From positions 3,100,001-3,164,000 of the forward strand of contig NC_091049.1 of the NCBI RefSeq assembly GCF_963966145.1: DNA of 64,000 nt. Reading direction: 5' to 3'. Made by a program: the position numbers and the translations under genes. The stretch comes from Tenebrio molitor (lineage: Eukaryota > Arthropoda > Insecta > Coleoptera > Tenebrionidae). Below the pieces are notes generated by a model. It was not told where the DNA came from. It did no database searches and saw only the letters and a program-made list of their open reading frames with translations. The stretch's first letter is position 1; every line of letters starts with the position of its first letter. Shown here piece after piece: positions 24,333-34,281 of this stretch.

Positions 24333-24512
24333 AGAATGACATACAAAGTTGTTTTAAAATAAGATGATCAATATTCAGAGGATATTCCAATAAGATCAGT
24401 TTTAAATTAAGTCAGAAAATATAAAGAACTCCTTTTTAATAGTTATTTGTACAGGGTGTCTCAGCTAAGACTTTCGAGCCTAATAACTCAGTTATTTTCC
24501 CGTCTCCGGCAA

Positions 24513-25320
24513 ATTCCTCGAATGCAGTTGCTCGAAATCAAATGCTCGAAATCAATTGCTCGAAAATGAAATTGCTCGATTGTAACTTTTCTCGAAATAC
24601 AAGTTCTTCGAAAATGTTTTGCTCGAATTTATATGGTCGAAAATGTGTAATTAGTAATTAGTAATTACGGACTAGTCGTAATAATGACATTAATGCCTTC
24701 AAAATATTCCTGTAAAAAATTACTTCAAAGCCATTTTTTTTTCGTATAAGCGATTTTTCAAACTCTTTCTAGATTCTGCTATAATGCACTTACTAAACTT
24801 ATATCCCAATTGCATATTGCATAAACTTATTGTTTTATTAAAAAAAAAAACTGTTGCGGCCTTGGAGAAAATAAAGGAATCTCAAATGCCTGCACCCGAA
24901 GGTCTCTTAACGGCCTTACCGCCTTGCCGCAATTACAAATCCCACATCATAAATAAAACCTGTCTTCAGATTTTTAATATCGTTTGATTTAAAATCTAAT
25001 TCATCTATTCATATATAAAATTTTAGAAATGAATCCTCTTATCTGTGTAAAAATCAGAAGTTAAAATTTTTGTGTAAAACAGTTGTTTTTTTAATTTATT
25101 AAATGCAATACGGATGTGGCCTTTGTAATAACAATCACCACATTATCCTGTGTATGATAATTATTAATTACTTTCGAGCAAAACATTTTCGAGAAACTGT
25201 CGTTCGAGGAACTTGCAATTCGAGCAAAGTCATATTCGAGCAATTGACTTTCGAGCAGCTGATTTCGAGCAATTCGTCTTCGAGCAATTGCATTCGAGCA
25301 ATTTACCTAGATTCTTACTT
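24513..25320. mobile_element. element N with inverted arrays of TTGCTCGAAA subrepeats, nested in T copy 1
   Basis: The left 120 bp contain seven or eight variants of TTGCTCGAAA spaced 10-20 bp apart. The right 130 bp contain the complementary TTCGAGCAA motif in a similar series. The outermost parts pair as inverted repeats (AAATTCCTCGAATGCAGTTG against AAATTGCTCGAATGCAATTG). The host element sequence is continuous across it when compared with copies 2 and 3. The interior of about 550 bp is AT-rich and has no transposase. Family unknown to me. Confidence 0.75.
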
Positions 25321-25465
25321 TCCAGCGGATTTTTGTGAAATTTAAAATTCAGCTATTTTAGACGGTGAAGAATAAAATCCCATTAATGCAATCACCCAAG
25401 TCTTAAAAACGTAATTTTTACATGCCTTTTTAAAATATTGAACCAATTAAGATTTACATAAAAAA

Positions 25466-25690
25466 TTGATCGTCATTAAAAAATGCTGTAGGGAAAAACT
25501 CGTCCTTGAAAGACGTCTGGTTTGCAAGAAAAAAGCAAAAAACTGTGTTAAACGTGGCTGCAAATGCAAAAACGTAGACGCGTGTGAAACAAACGCGCAA
25601 TTTTGCAGAATTTTGGTCATCCCTTTTCGCAGAACAGCAGGTGACATATTTGACGTTTATCTTGCTAACCTTACAAAGTTAAAGACAACA
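25466..25690 (+). other. conserved Cys-rich frame in family T
   Basis: The frame begins MIVIKKCCREKLVLER and contains CKKKAKNCVKRGCKCKN followed by two more Cys. It recurs with high similarity in the other two T copies (41449-41670 minus, 62730-62987 minus), always antisense to the helix-turn-helix fragment. The Cys spacing faintly resembles CXC (tesmin/TSO1-like) zinc-binding motifs, but I cannot assign it. It may be the C-terminal zinc-binding tail of a lost protein or a captured exon. Confidence 0.45.
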
Positions 25691-25739
25691 TTTGGACGTA
25701 ATTTATTATACTGGATGCTTTAATTCTTTCATAAAGGAC

Positions 25740-25925
25740 TAAAACACGATCGGGATATTTTAGCAAGGTAATTTAGTTCACGTACGCTTCCTGTGTCTTC
25801 AAATAAATTGACGACTCTCTTAACCTTACATTTTGTAAAGCCTTCATTTGGATAGTGTTCCACGAGAAAACGAACTGTGTCATTGAAGTTCTACGACACT
25901 CTCCATCGGCAAAATTTTTCCTTTT
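25740..25925 (-). pseudogene. family T transposase, helix-turn-helix fragment
   Basis: On the minus strand the region reads NDTVRFLVEHYPNEGFTKC, then KVKRVVNLFEDTGSVRELN. The pattern of about 20 residues, a basic helix and DTGSV is that of DUF4817-like helix-turn-helix starts of insect transposases. The catalytic domain is absent from all three T copies in the window. Confidence 0.6.
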
Positions 25926-26559
25926 TCAAAAATATTGAAATGTTTGGCATTGTAGTCTATTTTTAGAGTATTTTCAATAAATTTTCACAATTTGACGTTT
26001 CCAATAAAGCGCGCCCAATTTTGACAGACTTTAAAGGTGTATAAAATGTTGCTTGGCAATTAATCATCAATTGTTTCAAAAGGTAACTGCTCAAATACCT
26101 TCAAATTTTACATTAAATTTTTAACGACAAAATCTAATATTTTCGTTGAATCAGACAAGTGATTTACTTAATTGTTTGTGTAGACCCCTATTTTTTAATG
26201 TTTAACAATCTAATAATAATCGCGCATAATTTTCGATAAAGGAAACATATGTTAAAATTACATTTTTTAACTTGAGGTAATTTTATTATTACTAATTGAA
26301 CCTTCACGGTCTAAAATATCTGCATTTTAAATTTCATAAAAATCCGTTGGCAAATAACCGAGATATTAGGCTCTAAATTCTTAGATGAGATACCCTGTAT
26401 ATCAAGGCCGCGACATGATTCTTTAAAGTACCGAGAGACAATCTCGACGATGTTAAAAGTTTTCGTAGCAAAGGTGTACAACATTTTTTGGGCAACCGAT
26501 AATATCTAATTATTATAAAATGAACAAGTAAAATTTACTTCACTGTCAATAAATACATG

Positions 26560-26846
26560 CAGGTGTCCCTGAAATGCACGGCAAAATTTTAACCACGAGC
26601 TACTAGGTTTCATGTAGAACTCAGAAAAAATATTTAAAAAATTCTGTCATTTAATTTTTGAGCTACAATTTTTTTAATTGCTTTTAGTCTTCTACGTTGT
26701 CCCATAACCTCGTAGGTAAAATTTCGGCACATTTTAAAAATACACCCTGTATATCATATTTTATAAAATGTACGCCAATGCGAAGTAACCTCTAGGAAAT
26801 ATGCTTTAAAACAAGGAAATCGCATTGGTGTACGTTGTATAAATCC
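26560..26846. mobile_element. fold-back MITE family P, copy 2 (left half only)
   Basis: Contains CACGAGCTACTAGGTTTCAT and the following block through AAAATACACCCTGTATATCA, plus the palindromic spacer up to GCATTGGTGTACG. The right half is missing, and the 5' tip is degraded (CAGGTGTCCCTG). Confidence 0.8.
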
Positions 26847-28929
26847 GGCTTACATGTCGCTATAGAAATGACATAAATAAAACATTTCATTTTGTAGATA
26901 ATCGTAAGAATGTCGGAAGAGAGATGTAGTGAAATTGATGTTTCGATTAATGTTTCGTTAAAAGCGACGGTCGCCAAATTGGATTTCGCGGCTTGTTTTA
27001 GGGACGCGAAATGCTCGTTTCGCGCACGGTTGCACACCAATAAAATTTTCCTTTTCCTGTTTTTAATACTGCGGTCCAAATTCCGCAGCATTAAAATTCA
27101 ACACCGACCGATTCCACATCGAAACTTGTTCGCCTCTCCGGAACATTTTATTCCATTGTACGATTTCTCCAGGTGCGGCCTGTTACAAAACTTTTTTTAA
27201 TAAGCCCGTGTCCTTCGCCCGTTTTGTTTTTCCCCATCGAAGAATCCGCCTTCGATGCCCAACTTATTATTATTTTTTACTGCCCTTAAAGACTTCCAAC
27301 CCGAATAAACTGTAATACCGCGAAACATCCGAATAAGCGAAATTGGCAAAGTATTTGTATTCGTCTATCGTCTTGATCCCGCTTTCGATCCATTCAAGAA
27401 CGATGGAGTTTTCGAAGTGACTCGCAAGAGACTTGAACTGTTATCGTGAATGCCACCCCCGCGCCGCCTCACCCCAATCCCGAACGGTAAACACCTACAT
27501 TGTTTAAAAAGAATGAATCTAGCTCTAGCGTGGAACACGCAAGGGCGCCAACCCTCTCAATTACAACCCTCGATGCTATCTCGTCTTTTCGGGGTTATTA
27601 CCATGCTTAATCTCTGTCTCACGGAGTGATAAGTTTCCGGTTGTAAAGTTTGAAGGAGACGAATTTCTTTGGACCCGGATCAAGTCCGGAGTTGCAAAAC
27701 ACCGGCATTTCGGCAATAACCGGAAAAGTTCCAGTTTAATTCGTCACCGACGGCTCTTGATTTTTCAATTCTAGTTAACGAAGCACAGGAGTGGCCTTTT
27801 GACCCCGTTTTTACACTAGAAAGCACAAAGCTCACCTACGGCTACGCCTACGACTGCGTCCGTTCAATTTGTTGCGAAATTGTTACCGAATTTTTTTTTT
27901 GTTGATTGTTACGGTCGCAACATTTTCACCCCTTTAGCAAAGTTCAATGCGGTTAACGTTACGCCTACGACTGTGTTTACTTTGCTTTCTGCAGTCCCGC
28001 CGCCCCCGCGACGACTCTCCACAGTTGTACGGAGTACCTCAAGACGATCTAGGAGATAAAAATTCCGGTTGAATTCGTTAATTGTCGACTCGCCGCCCCC
28101 GGAGGACGCCGCCGTCGGGAAACTGTCGACGTGTGCGGACTTACCTACGTAATTGTTGTGTTGTGACACTCGAACAATGCAATGATCTGGAAGCGTTAAC
28201 CCGGCAAAAATACAAAGGGGCGGGTAATTAATGGTGGCGGCGGCGGGACACAAGAGAAGGAATTGTTTGACAACAGCGACAAGAGAGAGTTGTGCGCTTC
28301 GAGGGTGTGGGGGCGTGCACCGAATTGGACAATATGTTGCACCAGTGTCGCCGCCATCTCCGCCGTCCCCGCGACAAATTGGACCTCTTCCAACCATTAA
28401 AAATCATCATAGACGATCCGCCCTGGCAAGGATAAAGCGGTCGCGCGAGCGGCATCAATCCTTTTTTGCGGTCCGGGACGTCGAGCTCCGGGAGCGAATT
28501 TTTGACAGTTTACAAAGAGGATTTAACGTCAACAACATTTACATAAACTAAACCGGTGCCGTTATCCGATATCTCAGATTAGTTTGCCGGCTGGGAACTC
28601 GGCCAAAGCTCAAAATTATACAATGCATGCAACAACAACAACAAAATGATAATGCCCGGAGATTTCCGGGGGCGCGGATCGTGCCCGGACTAGGGATGGG
28701 CGATTAAAAGGGCCCGGAAGAGTGATGGGTTTCGAAGCGGCGACGTGGTTAAAGAAACGGATATTTTACATTTTTTACGGGGGCAAGCAAGAAACTTTGT
28801 TAAGCGTTAAGGGGGGCGCACACCAGGCCGCGTCGTACGCGTTGCCTTAGAGATAATGCCAGGTTCAGACGCTCTCCAACTTCATCGCACGAGTCAGATA
28901 AATTCTTAGACCCGTTGATAATAAGAATA
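26847..28929. other. gene-free stretch, GC-richer
   Basis: No recognisable gene. Frames at 27909-28397 and 28231-28551 overlap in antisense and are composed of repeated Gly/Pro/Arg. One could imagine an intron or promoter region of a neighbouring gene, but nothing decides it. Confidence 0.45.
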
Positions 28930-29443
28930 CAGGGTGATTTTGAAAGTTGTGCATATATTTTAACTACGAGCTACTGGCTTCATGTAGAACTCGGAAAAAA
29001 TATCTAAAAAAATTCTGTCATAAATGTCATTTTATTTTTTGAGCTACAATTTTTTTTAATTTCTTTTAGACTTCTACGTTGTTCCACAACCTCGTAGGTT
29101 AAATTTCGGCACATTTTAAAAATACACCCTGTATATCATGTTTTATAAAATGTACGCCAATGCGAAGTAATCTATAGGAAATATGCTGTAAAACAAGGAA
29201 ACCGCATTGGTGTACGTTTTATAAAATATGATATACAGGGTGTATTTTTAAAATGTGCCGAAATTTTACCTACGAGGTTGTTTGACAACGTAGAAGACTA
29301 AAAGCAATTTTAAAAAATTGTATCTCAAAAAATAAATGTCATTTTATTTTTTGACATAGAATTTTTTAAACATTTTTTCCGAGTTCTACATGAAGCCAGT
29401 AGCTCGTGATTAAAATATCTGCACGACTTTCAAAATCACCCTG
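28930..29443. mobile_element. fold-back MITE family P, copy 3 (symmetric, complete)
   Basis: TA-flanked and 514 bp long. The left part (28930-29131) begins CAGGGTGATTTTGAAAG and ends AAAATACACCCTG, so it looks like a complete small MITE by itself. The right part (29236-29443) is the same unit inverted. The 104 bp between them is a further palindrome with TATATCA and TGATATA at its edges. The whole could fold into one long hairpin. Confidence 0.9.
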
Positions 29444-29445
29444 TA

Positions 29446-29552
29446 GGTTAAAATGTTGAAATATGAGTGGTCCGAGAACGGAGCCTTGAGGCACACCAGA
29501 ACTTGTACAATACGAAAACAAGGAATGTTTGCGTATTTTGGTGCGAAGAGAT
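29446..29552 (-). pseudogene. non-LTR reverse transcriptase fragment (SGVPQGSVLGP motif)
   Basis: On the minus strand the sequence reads RTKIRKHSLFSYCTSSGVPQ, continuing into GSVLGPLIF. This is conserved block 4 of jockey/CR1-like reverse transcriptases. MITE P copy 3 interrupts it directly downstream. Beyond the MITE (below 28930), IINGSKNLSDSC may be a further remnant. Confidence 0.65.
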
Positions 29553-30399
29553 CTTTATGGACACTCTATACAGTCCGACATAATTTTCGTTTCAGTGGGA
29601 ATTAATTTCGGTAAATGGCAGCCATTACGCGCCGCCATTATCGTAAAAATGTTATTCTGCCGTTTCATTGGTGTTCATCGTTCGGTTCTTTGAGTGCGTC
29701 CGAATGCGCGAAAAACTGCAATAATCCGCGACACAATCGGCCGGAAATGATTGGTTTTCATTAGGGTTTCGTGTGCGGCAATGATTTGATATTTCTGGCC
29801 TGAAATATCGGTTTGAAAGTGCGCATGAAAAATGTCCGGTGCGGAATGATGCACCGAAACGTTCACGTTTTTGCGACAGGAGGAATAAGCCACAGGACAG
29901 AGGAGGTATTCGAGAAATGCACACAATGTAATCGAGACAAGGAATAATGGAGCGGGAATATGAGACTCGGGAATGCAAGAATCTGAGGCTGGCACAATAT
30001 CGATTTGGATTTTTACGGCGAGAGAAGACGCATCTGACAACTGCGGCGAGATGCGCTGATGATTTTCATGTGGATTTGGTCAAAACAAGCGGGGACCCCA
30101 CCGGGAGGGTCTCGCCGGCCGAACGTGTTCACCTCGGACGGGGTTGAAGCCCTCGTCTCGGCTAAGACTTCGAAAGCGAGAGCGCTACCTTAAAAAAGTC
30201 GACGAAATCACGATGTTTACAAAGGGACGGCCAGACAGACGGATCCATTTGTTGGGAAGCTGAGGTATTTGTTTGCGCTTTTACGGGAGAATTCGTCGAC
30301 GCTTGTTTGAGACACTTTCGAATTTTCATCCTGAACCAACAGGACAAAAAATCGGTAGGGCAAAGACGGACCTGAATGTGCCAAGCTAAATTATCAAGC
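29553..30399. other. gene-free stretch
   Basis: Overlapping frames on the minus strand (29652-30040) show no domain. I see nothing else. Confidence 0.45.
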
Positions 30400-31053
30400 T
30401 TTACCTTCCAAATGTATTGTGGGTTGCATTTTCAGTTCCGTTGAGCTTATTATTGCTCATAAATTACCTTGTATTTTTATTTTTCACTTCAACTGTCAAT
30501 TTTTCACGAATTGTTAAAAATTGTTGTAACAAAGGCGTGATAAAGAGCCCGGGGGAAATACAAATGCAACCTACATTACCGAAGTAGGTGTATTGTGGGT
30601 TGCATTTTCAATTCCGTCGGACTCGTTATCTATCACTTATGAAGTCATGAAATACCTTGTAGTTTAAATTTTTTTTGTCAAAATTCGAAAAAACAACAAG
30701 GGTCATCCGCTTCTGATGGAAATTATCCGTGAGGATGCATCACTATAATTGTAAAGAGAGTCGAACTGTTGTAGATTGCGAAAGAATTATAAAAGAGTGT
30801 TTTGTGGTCATTGTAATCGCATGAACACGACAACAGGACGAAAAATCGGTAGAGCAGAGACGGAGTTTTCTCGCCCGCGAGAAATTATTAATTAACTGGT
30901 GGAAGTGGGGTCCAGGTCTTTGTCCTCCGCGACATACGATAATTTGTCAAAGAATTAGACAAGATTTTCCGGGGAGTTGTTGAAGAGTTTTTTAAATCAG
31001 TCGAAACGTCCCCGGAAAATGGCTAATTAAAACATGAAAGAAAAGCATCGTGG

Positions 31054-31080
31054 CAGGTCAGGTCAGGTCAGGTCAGGAGG
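31054..31080. repeat. short (GGTCA)n run in repeat unit
   Basis: Four to five GGTCA units follow CATCGTGGCA. In the other copies the same place reads GGTGATCAATTCGACGAACT, so the run has replaced unit sequence here. Confidence 0.75.
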
Positions 31081-31721
31081 AGGGATTCTTCACTCTTCTC
31101 TACTTCTTCTATTTCTCTTCGTTACTGTCGACTGTTTATTTTTTTAACATGTCTACTTTCCACGTTCTCAAAAAATATGTATTTTGAGGTTAGGTTTGAT
31201 TCGACAACTTGTAGAAAAATTTTCACCTAAGGAAGTGAAAATCACAGCCGCGGGAAATTTTATCTCGCACTACTTCTCCCTTTCTTGTTTCAAAATTGTG
31301 AGGGTTGCAACCATCGAAACGAAGCTTTTTAACACACATAGGTTTTCAGTCTTTGTATTACGACTACTTGTAACAAAAACAGTTATTCGAATAAATTGCA
31401 AAATAATATAAAGGTTGTGTTGTTGTTCTTTGTTCCTTGCTAAGAACAAAAAACTATAAAACATTTTTACGCTTTGCTCTCCTCAATTTTCTGTTGTTCA
31501 TGATTCGCTTTGAACTTCGATATTTCTGTGGCACCGTCATGTTTTATTCGGTCTGAATGTGCGCTGCGACAAATATTTTCCAATACAAACAGCTACAGAG
31601 ACTGCATAATATACTAGGTGAGGGAAAAAATGCCTCACACTTTACCAATTTGCTCCAGATATTCGTTAATTTATTAACTGTCAACTGGTTCCTACGCAGA
31701 GTAATTCTCAAAGTGCCTGTA

Positions 31722-31897
31722 CAAAGTGATTCACGAGTAATAATGAGCCCGACCGAATTGAAAATGCAACCCACAATACATTTGGAAGATAGGTAAAGCT
31801 AGAGTTTAACCGCGTCATATCCAGTTTTAAGTTTCTAATGTATTGTGGGTTGCATTTTCACTTCCGCCGGACTCATTATCACTCGTGAAATACTCTG
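31722..31897. mobile_element. hairpin MITE family H (in array A)
   Basis: TA-flanked. The left arm has TTCACGAGTAATAATGAGCC and AAAATGCAACCCACAATACA; the right arm is its complement. This copy is rather diverged in the loop region. Confidence 0.8.
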
Positions 31898-32089
31898 TAG
31901 TTTAGAATTTTTTTTTTGTCAAAATTCAAAAAAACAACAAGGGTCATCCGCTTCTGGCGAAAATTATCCATTTATCCGTGAGAATGCGTCAGTTTTGCCG
32001 TTTTGTTCTCATTAAAAGTGAGCTTTATGGTCTGCCGGACGATCATCGAAGGGAGGATTTTTATTCTGAATTTTTTGCCTCTAACAATA

Positions 32090-32513
32090 GGTGCGTTTTA
32101 TTGCTGCCTATCTTCTATCTTAGAATTAGTTAAAAATGCTATTTCGCACAAAACGATTTGTTGGTAACAGGATAGACATTTGACAGATCGTGACGTTATA
32201 TTTATTTGAGGTTATGATGATAATCATGGATCAACAAAAAATATCACTGAAATTAATATTAAAACAGTTTTTTAATTTTTAATCTTTAAAAACAACGTGC
32301 AAAAGGCAAATAAAGGAATACAAAAACAAAACCAGATCAGACTTGACAGGATTGACACAATATGACGTGCATATGACAATTCCCCCTCTATTTCCAGTCC
32401 GTTCTATCGTCTCGAGAGACGATATCGAAGATAGATAGCTGCTGACACTATTTTTGCAATAAAACGATTGGATTAAGCTAGCAGATGGATGATAAGCGGC
32501 AATAAAACGCACC
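32090..32513. mobile_element. MITE family G, copy 1
   Basis: The ends are GGTGCGTTTTATTGCTGC and its complement GCGGCAATAAAACGCACC, flanked by TA. The length is 424 bp with no open gene. The same host position in other repeat units (near 47450, 48795 and 49845) is uninterrupted. Confidence 0.85.
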
Positions 32514-33575
32514 TAATACCTAATACTTACAATCGTAACGCGAGACCAATTGTTGTAGATATTGCGAAAGATTGATTAAAAAGTGTGTTGTAGTCGTAGG
32601 AATGCGAGAGTGTTCGTTTTGAACCAACAGAGACGGACCTGCAGGTTTGTCAGAGTTTTCTCGCCGACGAGAAATTATTAATTAACTGGCGGGGGTGGGG
32701 ACGGGGTCTGTGTCCCCCGCGACATACAATAATTTGTCAAAGAATTAGACGAGGTTTTCCGGGGAGTTGGTGAAGAGTTTTTCAAATCAGTCGAAACGTC
32801 CCCGAAAAATGGCTAATTAAAACCTGAAAGAAAAACATCGTGGCAGGTGATTAATTCGACGAACTGGAGGAGGGATGCTTCACTCTTCTCTGCTTCTTCA
32901 ATTTCTCTTCGTTACTGTCGACCGTTTATTTTTTAACATGTCTACTTTCCACCTTTTCAAAAAATATGTATTTTGAGGTTAGGTTTGATTCGACAACTTG
33001 TAGAAAAATTTTCACCAAAGGAAGTGAAAATCAAAGCCGCGGGAAATTTTACCTCCCATTACTTCTCCCTTTTTTGTTTTAAAATTGTGAGGGTTGGACC
33101 TTCAAAACGAAGCTTTTTAACACACATAGGTTTGCAGTTTTTGTGTTACGACTACTTGAAACAAAAACATTTATTCGAATAAATTGCAAAATAATATAAA
33201 GGTTGTGTTGTTGTTCTTTATTCCTTGCTAAGAACAAAAAACTATAAAACATTTTTACGCTTTGCTCTCCTCAATTTTCTGTTGTTCATGATTCGCTTTG
33301 AACTTCGATATTTCTGTGGCACCGTCATGTTTTATTCGGTCTGAATGTGCAGTGCGACAAATATTTTCCAATACAAGCAGCTACAGAGACTCGGTGAGGG
33401 AAAAAATGCCTCACACTTTTCCAATTTGACTCCAGAGATTCGTTAATATATTAACTCTCAACTGGTCCCTCCGCAGAGTAATTCTCAAAGTGGCTGTACA
33501 AGATGATTCACGAGTAATAATAAGCCTGACGGAACTGAAAATGCAACCCACAATACATTTGGTTGTGTATTTTTA

Positions 33576-34281
33576 TTTTTCACTTCAACTGTTAAAATTC
33601 GAGAAAGCAACAAATTAGAATATTTTTCATGAATTGTTAAACATTGCTCAACAACGTATTACAAATTAAAATTTTACAAGAACAATGTTTTTCGTAAAAG
33701 GGTTTTTTATAACTGCGCAAATATAGACAGAAACAATTCATTCTTTCAATAAAAGAAAAACAATTAATTTTCAAGTGGTACCTTACTAGGTCAAGAAAAA
33801 CAATGACCTATTTAAGGAGGAGATAGTTATAGTAATGTAAATATTGCTCATATTGTTTGTCATAAACGCTGGAAAATATCTGATGACGAAAATGTGGAAA
33901 TTTGATCATAGATTTTCCAAGCATTCAATAATTGGATCATGTCCAGCTATATCAAAAATGATTAAATCAGTACATATTTACAATATCTAGAAAAAAAATC
34001 ATAACATTAATATTAGTTACGTTATTAACAAAAACAACATTATGAGCACAATAAACAACAACAAACAATAAACTACTATTTCCAAAACGTTACAAATGTG
34101 GATTGGGGACTCGTCGTTAAGTTGGCACTACCAGGAAAAGTAACTAGGCGCGCTTATAAGGTATTTGTAATTTATGACAGAGTTCTCACTAACGTTTTAA
34201 GCGACCTTCAGTTTGACAATCCACATCTAAAACTTTTTTACAACAGAAATAAAAAATCGTACCTAATTATTGTGTAAATTC
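33576..34281. other. AT-rich stretch before the LINE
   Basis: No gene. A small inverted pair (AAATGTGGATTG near 34094 and CAATCCACAT near 34217) is visible. Part of it could be the 5' remains of the LINE that follows, but I cannot read protein in it. Confidence 0.4.

Larger units (their letters stand above)
24452..26397. mobile_element. TA-flanked transposon family T, copy 1, with a nested insertion
   Basis: The left end is CAGGGTGTCTCAGCTAAGAC and the right end is its near complement (TTAGATGAGATACCCTG), with TA on both sides. Subterminal sequences around GAGCCTAATAACTCAGTTAT and its inverted partner also match. It shares its interior with copies at 40747-41861 and 62050-63057, but in opposite orientation to both. 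An unrelated element of about 800 bp (24513-25320) is inserted near the left end. Confidence 0.85.
30400..33575 (+). repeat. array A of about 1-1.8 kb repeat units
   Basis: It holds two main units (about 30830-31900 and 32580-33563) with partial unit ends at 30409 and 30590. The ordered landmarks of each unit are GAAATTATTAATTAACTGG, CAGTCGAAACGTCCCCG, GGATGCTTCACTCTTCTC, GATTCGACAACTTGTAGAAA, GGTTGTGTTGTTGTTCTTT, GCACCGTCATGTTTTATTCG and then the hairpin block with AATGCAACCCACAATACATT. The same units recur in array B. They have no conserved protein: the short frames beginning MRLGLIRQL shift between copies. Confidence 0.85.

Noticed and set aside
27909..28551. Overlapping frames on both strands, Gly/Pro/Arg-rich
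   Set aside because: Low-complexity translations of GC-rich DNA, with no domain or splice structure.
31184..31411. Frames starting MRLGLIRQL in repeat units as small genes
   Set aside because: The frames shift and end differently from copy to copy, so there is no sign of protein-level conservation.
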